A stretch of DNA of 20,048 nt, taken from positions 1-20,048 of IMG/VR virus record IMGVR_UViG_3300017706_002632. One strand, written 5' to 3'. Positions within the stretch are counted from its first letter, which is position 1. Each line of letters opens with the position of its first letter. This DNA is from a virus. The position numbers were made by a program, and so were the translations under genes. Below the pieces are notes generated by a model. It was not told the DNA's origin. It saw nothing but the letters and a program-made list of their open reading frames with translations, and made no database searches. Positions 1 through 7,229 of this stretch are shown piece by piece.

Positions 1-569
1 AACTTACCGAAAATATAATTCATACTTTTAAATTTTATTACACCGAAGTAGATAATATAGAACATCTACAACATGAGGTAATAACATTTTTATTAAGTAA
101 AATCCACTTATTTGATCCATCACGTGGAGCTAAAGCATTTTCATACTTTGGTACGATTGCAAAAAGATATTTAATTATACAAAATACTCAAAACTATAAA
201 AAAAGAGTTGATAAAGCTCCAGTTGAAGAGTTATACCATGATTTAAGACATTCTTATGATATGGATTATAATCCTATGGAAAAGGATGATTTATCGGATT
301 TTTTAGATGAATATTTAGAGTATTGTACCGAAAATATTTACACTCTCTTTCCTAAAGAAAAGGATGCCAAAGTAGCGGATGCTATTTTAGAAATTTTTAG
401 AAAAAGAGAAAGTATAGACATTTTTAATAAAAAAGCTATTTATCTTTACATTAGAGAAATGGTTGATGTTAAAACTCCTCATATTACTCGAATAGCAGAT
501 CAATTAGGTGTTATTTTTAAAGATAATTTTATTTTCTATAAAGAATATGGGTATGTAGATTTTGATTGA
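1..569 (+). CDS. 55: T4 gp55-like late-transcription sigma factor, 5'-truncated by the window edge
   Basis: The frame is open from base 3 to the TGA at 567-569 (188 residues visible), so the gene begins upstream of the window; the internal ATG at 261 is not the start. A sigma region 2-like segment, FDPSRGAKAFSYFGTIAKRY at about residues 38-57, is followed by basic QNYKK and an acidic linker. A C-terminal helix-turn-helix-like stretch around VKTPHITRIADQLG follows. This pattern and the length match the gp55 family (T4 gp55 is 185 residues), which replaces the host sigma on RNA polymerase to read late promoters. The C-terminal end (YGYVDFD) is aromatic and acidic, reminiscent of the clamp-binding tail of T4 gp55, though that is only a resemblance. 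It would be the regulator of the structural genes that follow. Family assignment is fairly secure; the exact N-terminus is not visible. Confidence 0.82.
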   Translation, partial: LTENIIHTFKFYYTEVDNIEHLQHEVITFLLSKIHLFDPSRGAKAFSYFGTIAKRYLIIQNTQNYKKRVDKAPVEELYHDLRHSYDMDYNPMEKDDLSDFLDEYLEYCTENIYTLFPKEKDAKVADAILEIFRKRESIDIFNKKAIYLYIREMVDVKTPHITRIADQLGVIFKDNFIFYKEYGYVDFD

Positions 570-574
570 TTTCT

Positions 575-583
575 ATATTTATA
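575..583 (+). promoter_or_regulatory. ATATTTATA motif, copy 1 (candidate late promoter or start element)
   Basis: ATATTTATA lies in the 17-nt gap between the sigma-factor stop and the ATG at 587, ending 3 nt before that ATG. The same 9-mer recurs in the other large gaps of this window. The 3-nt spacing is too short for a classical -10 box with a leader, so a leaderless transcript or a translational role must be considered. Confidence 0.4.
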
Positions 584-586
584 GTC

Positions 587-934
587 ATGGGACAGTTAGA
601 CAAAAATATATTTGGTAAGAAAAAATTTTCCGACATTTTAGAGGAAATTTACACTAATCAAAAAAAGAAAGAAGAACAAATTTCTACTCTTATATCAGAA
701 CTAAAACCTCTTATTCAAGATATTGGAGATGCTACTCTTGTTGTTCCCCTCCTTAAGGAATATTTAGAAATTTCTGTTAAAAATGATGAGCAGCTTATTA
801 AAATGGCTACTATCATTCAAAGGGCTGTTCAAAGTGATGGGGTTGATGATGGTAACTTTGGTATGACCGAAGATGAAAAGCAACAGTTATTAAATGAAGT
901 AAAAAAATTCGGGGAGGATAAAAAGAAAAAATAA
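587..934 (+). CDS. Small hydrophilic protein of unknown function following the late sigma factor
   Basis: This is a 115-residue, charged, mostly helical protein that I do not recognise. A TTG at 566 would extend the frame by seven residues (ISIFIV...), but it overlaps the sigma stop and covers the shared ATATTTATA motif, so I chose the ATG at 587. Residues 13-21 (KFSDILEEI) resemble the N-terminus of the kinase at 19000. The middle is helical (IQDIG...LLKEYLEISVKND) and the tail is lysine-rich (GEDKKKK). The stop overlaps the next ATG by one nucleotide (TAATG, 932-936), so translation is probably coupled to the spike gene. Its size and position beside a gp55-like gene invite comparison with the T4 late co-activator gp33 (112 residues), but I see no sequence similarity to it. 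It could equally be a small virion or assembly protein. Confidence 0.7.
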   Translation: MGQLDKNIFGKKKFSDILEEIYTNQKKKEEQISTLISELKPLIQDIGDATLVVPLLKEYLEISVKNDEQLIKMATIIQRAVQSDGVDDGNFGMTEDEKQQLLNEVKKFGEDKKKK

Positions 935-2139
935 TGCCCAATCAATTTTATGGTGTTTCTGCTCTTACTAGAACAACTGAACTTGCATCTAATGTCCAAC
1001 CAGATACAAGTAGTGATATAATATCAGTAAGAGTTAAGGATATCATATTAGATGATACCCATCCTCAATTTAAAAAATATGGGGAATGGAATGGAGTTGG
1101 AACTATATTTTTTGATTTAGTTGATTTCCCTTTTGGTGAAAACGTAGTTAATACCGCTCGTCCTTTATTCTCAAATAATAAATTTTACCCCTTAATTAAT
1201 GAATTAGTATCGTTAGTTTTTCTTGCATCTACCGAAACTCAAACTAATACCAACATAACCGAGGCCTATTATTTACCCCCCATTAACATATGGAACAGCC
1301 AACATCATAATGCCCTCCCCGATCCTACTACGGAACTGAGTGAAAATACTACACAAGATTATCAAAATGCTGAAGGAGGTACATCTCAAGATGTGAGAAG
1401 GGTTTATGATAATTCAACCAACATAGAATTAGGTGAAGGTTTTAATGAACAAATTAATACTCATCCTCTTTTAATGTTTGCAGGGGATAATTTAATTGAG
1501 GGGAGGTGGGGTAATTCTATAAGATTAGGAAGTGTAATAGAAAAAAATAATAATTATCCTATTACTATTATAAGAAATGGGCAACCTCTAAATACTAATG
1601 TAGAAGGATGGGTACCCATTAAAGAGGATATAAATAATGATATTTCATCTATATATTTAAGTGAAACTCAATCTTTAAATTTAGATGCATCAAGTATATC
1701 ATATGATAGTTACCCTTCAATTCCCGAGAGTATAACTAATTATGATCAAAATCAAATAATTATCAATTCGGGTAGATTAGTTTTTAATTCAAAATCTAGT
1801 GATATTTTATTATCTTCCAATAAAAGTATAAATTTAAATACTCCTACTACGATTAATATTGATTCTAAAGAAACTTACGTAGCCTCAAATAAAATATTTT
1901 TAGGGGATAAACAAGCAACCGAGCCCCTCCTTAAAGGAGATATTACTGTAGCGCAACTTAACTCCATTATTGATGGTTTAATCCAATTTTTTACAGTGTA
2001 TGGAAAAGAACCTTCCCCTTATAAACCTGCATCAACTCCTCTATCCAATAGCATAGTAGGTACTTTAAATTCTGTTAAAGCTACTCTAAATAGATCAGGA
2101 CAGGGTGGAGCTAAATCTAACCGTAATTTTACAATGTGA
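934..2139 (+). CDS. 5: Baseplate spike protein, gp5-like (OB-fold plus beta-helix, no lysozyme domain)
   Basis: The 401-residue protein has an N-terminal half that reads like the OB-fold of gp5/VgrG-type spike proteins: SVRVKDIILDD, then FFDLVDFPFG, then ARPLFSNNKFYPLINELVSL, ending in YYLPPINIW. A middle segment contains EGRWGNSIRLGS. Roughly residues 280-330 form short alternating strands (SDILLSSNKSINLNTPT, INIDSKETYVASNKIFLG), the pattern of the triple-stranded beta-helix of gp5/VgrG needles. It would sit at the centre of the baseplate and puncture the cell envelope. T4 gp5 (575 residues) carries a lysozyme domain between these two parts; here the protein is shorter and no lysozyme sequence is apparent. 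It starts at a TAATG overlap with the gene before and its own TGA overlaps the next ATG. The spike assignment is by pattern, not by a database match. Confidence 0.7.
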   Translation: MPNQFYGVSALTRTTELASNVQPDTSSDIISVRVKDIILDDTHPQFKKYGEWNGVGTIFFDLVDFPFGENVVNTARPLFSNNKFYPLINELVSLVFLASTETQTNTNITEAYYLPPINIWNSQHHNALPDPTTELSENTTQDYQNAEGGTSQDVRRVYDNSTNIELGEGFNEQINTHPLLMFAGDNLIEGRWGNSIRLGSVIEKNNNYPITIIRNGQPLNTNVEGWVPIKEDINNDISSIYLSETQSLNLDASSISYDSYPSIPESITNYDQNQIIINSGRLVFNSKSSDILLSSNKSINLNTPTTINIDSKETYVASNKIFLGDKQATEPLLKGDITVAQLNSIIDGLIQFFTVYGKEPSPYKPASTPLSNSIVGTLNSVKATLNRSGQGGAKSNRNFTM

Positions 2140-3074
2140 TGGCTAGTGAATTTTGTAAAATACCCCCTCAAGATGATACTAAAAATATATTAGATCTACT
2201 TCCCCCATTACCTAGTATTAATAAAATAGCGGATTTAATCAATATTGAAGTAGGTAATTTAAAAATTAAATCTACTAATAAAGTAAAAGAATTACTTCTT
2301 GATTTTAAAGAAGGAATATGCCCTACACAACAGCAAATTAATAAATTTATTGGGATACGGAATAATATTGTTGAATCTTTGACTAAAGTGTATAATAAAG
2401 TAAACAGGTTATCAAATAATATTTCCGGCATAAGTAATTTTTTATCTGTTATATTAACAGGTATAAAAATAGCTAGTGGGGTAGTAAGAGGAATTACCAT
2501 AGGAGGAGCTGCTATTCCTTTCCCACTCCCTACTGCTGTTAATTCTGTAGTAGAAGGGGGACAAACTTCAATTGAAAAGGCTAAATTTAAAAATACTGGG
2601 GACCAGAAATTGGTTCCTTTGATAGGGGGGATAATATCAGCTAATATAGCTGTTAAATTATTTGCATCTGCCCTAAGGGAATTAATCTGTACTATAGAAG
2701 CTTTGGATATTTCATTAATAGAATGTTCCTTTCCACCTATAGTTAATGGAGTTGAACCCACTGAAGGTGAAATTGAGGATTTTAGGGATGGGGTTAGAGG
2801 AAGTTTAACCCCCATTTCTCCAGATGTGATAACATTTATAGAACAAGATGTAGAGGAACAAGAAAGTAGTATTACAAATAGTGCTTATAGGGGATTTATA
2901 TTTGAAATTGAAGAAATTCCTTTTTCTCCCACTGTTAATAGAAGACAAGCTTTAGCTAAAAACTCAAATGGAATTACTTTACTTCAAACAGAACTATCTT
3001 TTACTTCTACTCCAGATGTTCTTATTCAAGAATTAAAGCTAGTAATAGATAGAGATAATTTAAAAGCAGAGTAA
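2139..3074 (+). CDS. Hydrophobic structural protein of unknown function in the baseplate block
   Basis: The start is the ATG at 2139, which overlaps the preceding TGA by one nucleotide (TGATG); the GTG at 2136 in the same frame is a less likely start. The 311-residue protein has a proline-rich N-terminus (LDLLPPLPSINKIADL) and a helical region. Two strongly hydrophobic stretches follow, at about residues 100-130 (FLSVILTGIKIASGVVRG onward) and 158-185 (LVPLIGGIISANIAVKLFAS). The C-terminal third is acidic and mixed. Such hydrophobic helices could cross a membrane or pack in a virion, for example a baseplate-hub, tape-measure-like or injected protein; its place between the spike and gp25 favours a hub component. 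I do not recognise the family. A 215-codon open frame on the opposite strand is a shadow. Confidence 0.75.
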   Translation: MASEFCKIPPQDDTKNILDLLPPLPSINKIADLINIEVGNLKIKSTNKVKELLLDFKEGICPTQQQINKFIGIRNNIVESLTKVYNKVNRLSNNISGISNFLSVILTGIKIASGVVRGITIGGAAIPFPLPTAVNSVVEGGQTSIEKAKFKNTGDQKLVPLIGGIISANIAVKLFASALRELICTIEALDISLIECSFPPIVNGVEPTEGEIEDFRDGVRGSLTPISPDVITFIEQDVEEQESSITNSAYRGFIFEIEEIPFSPTVNRRQALAKNSNGITLLQTELSFTSTPDVLIQELKLVIDRDNLKAE

Positions 3075-3078
3075 TTAA

Positions 3079-3087
3079 ATATTTATA
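3079..3087 (+). promoter_or_regulatory. ATATTTATA motif, copy 2
   Basis: ATATTTATA sits in the 17-nt gap between the genes ending at 3074 and starting at 3092, ending 4 nt before the ATG. An ATG at 3087 that overlaps the motif reads only ATG AAA TGA, so it is not a gene start. A gap here is notable because most neighbouring baseplate genes overlap. Confidence 0.4.
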
Positions 3088-3091
3088 TGAA

Positions 3092-3421
3092 ATGAAACAG
3101 ACCGCATTAAAATCATTAATTAAACAAGCCGTTAAGGAAGCCATACAAGAAGAATTAAAAGAAATTCTTTTAGAAGCAGTACGTGCCCCTAAACAACAAG
3201 TTATAGAACATACTCAACCCCAAAAGGTTGTTGATGGTCCCTCTGTGAGTTCCACAGAACAAAGAACTGCTTATCAAAATATAATGGGAGATATGAAAGC
3301 CCAATTCACATCTCAAAATGTTCCTAAACCTTTCAACCCCCAAGGAGGAGCACCTGGTATGGATCTCCCCTCAGGAGAAGTTAATATGGATCAAATAATG
3401 GGATTAATGAGTAGCAAGTAA
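3092..3421 (+). CDS. Small helical protein of unknown function preceding gp25
   Basis: The protein has 109 residues. Residues 1-30 form one long amphipathic helix (MKQTALKSLIKQAVKEAIQE and onward), rich in Lys and Glu and containing several (L/I)xE tripeptides (IQE, LKE, LLE). The rest is low-complexity and rich in Gln, Pro, Gly and Met (KPFNPQGGAPGMDLPSG), ending MDQIMGLMSSK, and is probably flexible. It is preceded by its own ATATTTATA motif and its TAA overlaps the gp25 ATG (TAATG, 3419-3423), so it is probably co-translated with the wedge genes. It could be a small baseplate, chaperone or scaffold-like protein. The (L/I)xE sites would suit cleavage by a T4-type prohead protease, but that is speculative and I assign no function. 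Confidence 0.7.
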   Translation: MKQTALKSLIKQAVKEAIQEELKEILLEAVRAPKQQVIEHTQPQKVVDGPSVSSTEQRTAYQNIMGDMKAQFTSQNVPKPFNPQGGAPGMDLPSGEVNMDQIMGLMSSK

Positions 3422-3873
3422 TGGCTATAAAACAAACTAACATATTTCCTATTGATCAACAACCTCGGAATGCTGTTGGTTTGGCTTATCCCTTTTCTAC
3501 ATTTGCTATCTCGGGATCTGATCCTTATGCTGTAAGAGGAGGTGATGAAACTCCTTTTAAATTAAACTATACTACTAAAGATCAAATTAAATCTAATTTA
3601 ACTATTTTTTTTACTACTAATAAGGGAGAACGTCCTTTAAATCCCAATTATGGGGGTGGTTTAAAAGATATTGTATTTGAACAGCTTACTGAAAATACTT
3701 TTGAAATAGTAGAAAAAAGAATAAAAGATAATTTAGCAATATTCTTCCCAGAAGTTAAACTAGTTGAATTAAAAGTATTAGAGGTTCCTGATAATAATGA
3801 ATTAAGAATAGTTATGTCTTACACAGTTTTTAATACAAACGAAGATACATTAGAAATTAATTTTAACTTATAA
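3421..3873 (+). CDS. 25: Baseplate wedge protein, gp25/GpW-like
   Basis: The 150-residue protein matches the gp25 family. The typical core reads IKSNLTIFFTTNKGERPLNP followed by NYGGGLKDIVFEQL, with the conserved glycine/Glu-Arg-Pro turn at residues 69-72. Next come KRIKDNLAIFFPEVKL and a terminal beta strand (IVMSYTVFN). T4 gp25 is 132 residues; the extra length is N-terminal (LAYPFSTFAISGSDPYAV). In contractile tails gp25 joins the wedge to the inner baseplate and primes sheath assembly. It is followed immediately by gp6 through a TAATG overlap (3871-3875), which agrees with the two proteins acting in the same wedge. Assignment is confident. Confidence 0.88.
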   Translation: MAIKQTNIFPIDQQPRNAVGLAYPFSTFAISGSDPYAVRGGDETPFKLNYTTKDQIKSNLTIFFTTNKGERPLNPNYGGGLKDIVFEQLTENTFEIVEKRIKDNLAIFFPEVKLVELKVLEVPDNNELRIVMSYTVFNTNEDTLEINFNL

Positions 3874-5729
3874 TGGCTACAAGTAAAGATATAAAATACA
3901 TAAATAGGGATTTTGATAATTTTAGGAATAACCTTTTAGAATTTTCTAAAACTTATTTTCCTTCTACATATAATGATTTCAGTGCTAACTCTCCTGGTTC
4001 TTTATTTATTGAAATGGCATCTTATGTAGGAGATGTACTTTCATTTTATTTAGATAACCAAGTACAGGAAACTTTCCTTCAATATGCTCGTCAAGAACCC
4101 AATTTGTATGAATTGGCTTATATGATGGGGTATAAACCTAAAGTTACTACTCCTTCTTTAGTAGAGGTAGATATTTTTCAAACAGTCCCCGCTAAAGATG
4201 AAGGGGGCACTGATGTCCCTGATTATGATTATGCTCTTCTGATTTCAGAGAATGCTTCCCTGTCTTCTACTTTAGGATCAAATGTTAATTTTTTAATGGA
4301 AGATCCTGTTGATTTTACATTTTCATCTTCATTAGATCCCACAGAAATTAGTATTTATACTACTACGGGTGGAACTGATGTTGATACTTTTTTATTGAAA
4401 AAAACAAGGAAAGCAAAATCATCTACCATTAGTACAATAACTCGTACATTTACAGAAGTAGAACGTTACCCCATTATTACTATAAATGATTCTAATATAA
4501 TAGGAATATTGGATATAGTAGACAGTGATGGAAACATTTGGTATGAAGTTCCATATTTAGCTCAAGAAACTATATTTGAACCTATAAAAAACTCTCAATT
4601 AAATGATCCTAATAGTTATTCTAATGAGAGTGAAGTTCCTTATATATTAAGGTTAAAAAAGGTGCCAAGGAGATTTGTTAGTAGATTTAAGTCAAAATCC
4701 CAATTAGAAATTCAGTTTGGAGCAGGTACTAACCCTGATAATGTAGATGAAGAAATAACTCCCAACCCTAATAATGTAGGATTAGGTCTTCCTTATACTC
4801 AAAATAAAATTACAACAGGATTTGATCCTCAAAACTTTTTATTTACAAATACTTATGGTATTGCTCCTGCTAATACTACTCTAACTATAAGATATTTAAT
4901 AGGAGGTGGAGTAACTTCAAATGTAGAAGCTAATGCATTAAACAGTATAACAGGTAATATAAAATTCCAAAGACCCGATTTAGTAGATACTACAGCTCAG
5001 GATGCCTTTGATTCTTTAATTATTACTAACCCATCATTAGCCACAGGAGGAAGTGATGGAGATTCAATTCAGGAAATTAGAAATAATTCCTTAGGAAATT
5101 TTGGTTCCCAACTAAGAACTGTAACTCCTCAAGATTATTTAACTAGAGTTTTAAGTTTACCCCCTCAATTTGGTGCTATATCAAAAGCATTTATAGAAAA
5201 ACAAAGAGCTGGGAAATTAGGGGTTAGTGAAGAAGCTTCATTATTAGATTTATATGTATCTGCTTATAATTCACAAAAACAATTAGTAAATGCCTCTACA
5301 GCATTGAAAAAGAATATTTCTACTTACATATCTCAATATAGAAGTGCTAATGATTCGATACGAATTAAAGATGCTTTTATTATTAACATAGGAATTGATT
5401 TTAGTTTAATAATTCTTCCTAATTACAACTCAAATGAAGTAATAGCCAAATGTATTTCAACTCTTCAAAATTATTTTAATATTGATAATCAACAGATAAA
5501 TCAACCTATTTTACTTAAAGAAGTATTTATTTTATTAGATAAAATTGAAGGTGTTCAAACTGTAGACACCGTAGAAATCACTAATAAGGCAGGAGGTGAT
5601 TACTCAGAATATGGTTATGACATACAAGGTGCTACTCAAAGCAATATCATTTACCCATCAATAGACCCTTCTATATTTGAAGTTAAATTTCCATCTGCAG
5701 ATATTAGAGGAAGAGCAAGAACATTTTAA
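3873..5729 (+). CDS. 6: Baseplate wedge protein, gp6-like (baseplate J family)
   Basis: At 618 residues it is close to T4 gp6 (660). The N-terminus is characteristic: INRDFDNFRNNLLEFSKTYF, then SPGSLFIEMASYVGDVLSFY at residues 40-59, then YELAYMMGYKP. A baseplate-J-like core lies at roughly residues 390-450 (DGDSIQEIRNNSLGNFGSQL, then RTVTPQDYLTRVL and FGAISKAFIEKQ). The C-terminal part (IGIDFSLIILPNYN onward) resembles the domain by which gp6 dimerises. gp6 forms the continuous ring of the inner baseplate around the hub. It starts within the gp25 stop codon and ends 2 nt before the next gene. No frameshift or truncation is seen. Assignment is confident. Confidence 0.88.
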   Translation: MATSKDIKYINRDFDNFRNNLLEFSKTYFPSTYNDFSANSPGSLFIEMASYVGDVLSFYLDNQVQETFLQYARQEPNLYELAYMMGYKPKVTTPSLVEVDIFQTVPAKDEGGTDVPDYDYALLISENASLSSTLGSNVNFLMEDPVDFTFSSSLDPTEISIYTTTGGTDVDTFLLKKTRKAKSSTISTITRTFTEVERYPIITINDSNIIGILDIVDSDGNIWYEVPYLAQETIFEPIKNSQLNDPNSYSNESEVPYILRLKKVPRRFVSRFKSKSQLEIQFGAGTNPDNVDEEITPNPNNVGLGLPYTQNKITTGFDPQNFLFTNTYGIAPANTTLTIRYLIGGGVTSNVEANALNSITGNIKFQRPDLVDTTAQDAFDSLIITNPSLATGGSDGDSIQEIRNNSLGNFGSQLRTVTPQDYLTRVLSLPPQFGAISKAFIEKQRAGKLGVSEEASLLDLYVSAYNSQKQLVNASTALKKNISTYISQYRSANDSIRIKDAFIINIGIDFSLIILPNYNSNEVIAKCISTLQNYFNIDNQQINQPILLKEVFILLDKIEGVQTVDTVEITNKAGGDYSEYGYDIQGATQSNIIYPSIDPSIFEVKFPSADIRGRARTF

Positions 5730-5731
5730 TT

Positions 5732-6862
5732 ATGGCTACATATAAATTATTTCCTACTAAAGATTCTACTATTTATTCAAAATCTCCCATTAAAAATACT
5801 GGGGTAGATTCTATTTTAGAAGCCAATGTTGATACTGATCAAAAAGTAAGCAGATTTCTAATTCAATTTTCTCAAGATGAAATTAATTCTTTAATAGACA
5901 CTAGAATAGGTTCTGGGTCTTTTATGTCAGTAAATTTGAAAAGTAATATAGCTGATATTGAAAATTTGAATGTTGATACCACTTTGGAAGTATATCCTAT
6001 TTCGGGTTCATGGGATATGGGTACTGGGAGATTTAATGATAACCCCGAAACAAAAAATGGTTGTAGTTGGATTTTTAGAGGTTATTCGGGATCTGATGAA
6101 TGGGTAACTAGTGGTTTTGAAAGTTACTCAACAGGTTCTTATCTTAGTGGAGATGAAGGTGGAGGTAATTGGTATACAGGGTCGGCTTTGGGATTAGATG
6201 TAACTCAATCTCAAGTTTATAACTATACTAGTAATAAAGATTTAAAAGTTAATGTTACTAATGTTATTAAAACATGGTATAGTCAATCTAAAGGACTCAC
6301 TAATGATGGATTTAATAATGATGGTTTTATTATAAAACAAGATTCAGGAAGTGAAGGAGGAGGACTATATAAAAACGCCCAACTTAAATTTTATTCTATA
6401 GATACTAACACAATATATCCTCCTGAATTAGAATTTAAATGGAAAGATTCCACATTTGACACAGGATCTTCTACTATTAACATAATAAATAATTCGGAAT
6501 TAGTTGCTTCCTTAGATAACAATTTTGGAGAATTTAGAAGGGATAGTATACATAGGTTTAAAATCAACTGTCGTCCTCAGTTTCCTCCTAGAGTGTATCA
6601 AACATCTTCTGTATATCTTAATCAACATTATCTCCCCGAAGCTTCTTCATATGCTTTAAAAGATTTGAATACTAATGAATATGTGATAGATTTTGATGAT
6701 ACTTACACTAAAATAAGTGCAGACTCTACTAGTAGTTATTTTGATTTGTATATGAAGGGATTAGAACCCGAAAGATATTATCAATTGCTATTAAAAGTTC
6801 CTCTCGATAATCAAATTCTTATATTAGATGATAATTACTATTTTAAAATAATAAATGAGTAA
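5732..6862 (+). CDS. Baseplate-associated structural protein with a DNRLRE-like N-terminal domain
   Basis: This is a 376-residue protein. Residues 1 to about 220 read like the DNRLRE beta-sandwich family: an opening YKLFPTKDSTIYSKSPIKNT, a strand RFLIQFSQDEI, Trp/Gly-rich turns (SGSWDMGTGRFNDNPETKNG), then DLKVNVTNVIKTWYSQ and a terminal NDGFIIKQ. DNRLRE domains occur in secreted and surface proteins and are linked to carbohydrate or surface contact. The remaining 150 residues are a different, beta-rich part (HRFKINCRPQFPPRVYQT and onward, ending PLDNQILILDDNYYFKI). The gene sits 2 nt after gp6 and overlaps the next gene by 8 nt, so it is probably a baseplate or wedge-peripheral protein. The domain call is from pattern memory and the precise virion location is unknown. 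Confidence 0.7.
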   Translation: MATYKLFPTKDSTIYSKSPIKNTGVDSILEANVDTDQKVSRFLIQFSQDEINSLIDTRIGSGSFMSVNLKSNIADIENLNVDTTLEVYPISGSWDMGTGRFNDNPETKNGCSWIFRGYSGSDEWVTSGFESYSTGSYLSGDEGGGNWYTGSALGLDVTQSQVYNYTSNKDLKVNVTNVIKTWYSQSKGLTNDGFNNDGFIIKQDSGSEGGGLYKNAQLKFYSIDTNTIYPPELEFKWKDSTFDTGSSTINIINNSELVASLDNNFGEFRRDSIHRFKINCRPQFPPRVYQTSSVYLNQHYLPEASSYALKDLNTNEYVIDFDDTYTKISADSTSSYFDLYMKGLEPERYYQLLLKVPLDNQILILDDNYYFKIINE

Positions 6863-7229
6863 ACAAAAAATAAATTTAACTAGGATAGTTTATAATAAAG
6901 ATGATTATCAAAAAACCATTGATACCTCTTTTAATGAATTTACCCTCCCTTCTCCTGAGATTGAAGATAACTCAATTTCAATAGAACAATTTTTTGTCTA
7001 CTATAATCAATTATTTTTTGATATACCCAAAACAGGGGTTGAATCTCATAATACTCTTATTCAGCAGAGTACTGAATATGTTGGGGATCAACAAGTTAAC
7101 AATGAAATTGAAGCATTAATACAAGAAGTAAACGTTTTAAGAGCTCAATTAATAGAATCACAGACTGAATTGACAGAACTTCAACAAAATAATGCTGAAT
7201 TAGCTTTAATTGTAGCCAATAATGCCTAA
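6855..7229 (+). CDS. Small protein with a C-terminal coiled coil, probable baseplate component
   Basis: The protein has 124 residues. Residues 1-60 are mixed and contain an aromatic patch (IEQFFVYYNQLFFDIP). Residues 82-120 form a clear heptad coiled coil (EIEALIQEVNVLRAQLIES and onward, ending ELALIVANNA). It overlaps its upstream neighbour by 8 nt and the downstream giant gene by 8 nt, so it should be made in step with both. A small coiled-coil protein between wedge genes could be a trimerisation, linker or chaperone subunit. No family recognised. Confidence 0.72.
   Translation: MSKQKINLTRIVYNKDDYQKTIDTSFNEFTLPSPEIEDNSISIEQFFVYYNQLFFDIPKTGVESHNTLIQQSTEYVGDQQVNNEIEALIQEVNVLRAQLIESQTELTELQQNNAELALIVANNA

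Noticed and set aside
261-569. A complete 102-residue gene starting at the ATG at 261
   Set aside because: The same frame is open back to base 3 and the upstream part contains the sigma region 2-like sequence, so 261 is an internal methionine of a gene cut by the window edge.
566-586. A TTG start adding seven residues to the small gene after the sigma factor
   Set aside because: The extension (ISIFIV) is hydrophobic and unlike the rest, overlaps the sigma stop, and would place the shared ATATTTATA motif inside the coding region. The ATG at 587 is simpler.
911-917. A GGGGAGG stretch as ribosome-binding site for the spike gene at 934
   Set aside because: It ends 16 nt before the ATG, too far for a Shine-Dalgarno site, and it is part of the preceding coding sequence.
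2168-2815. A 215-codon open frame on the minus strand
   Set aside because: It lies entirely inside the plus-strand gene 2139-3074, which fits an unbroken chain of overlapping genes. Its sequence is the low-information mirror of that gene and no other minus-strand gene is supported.
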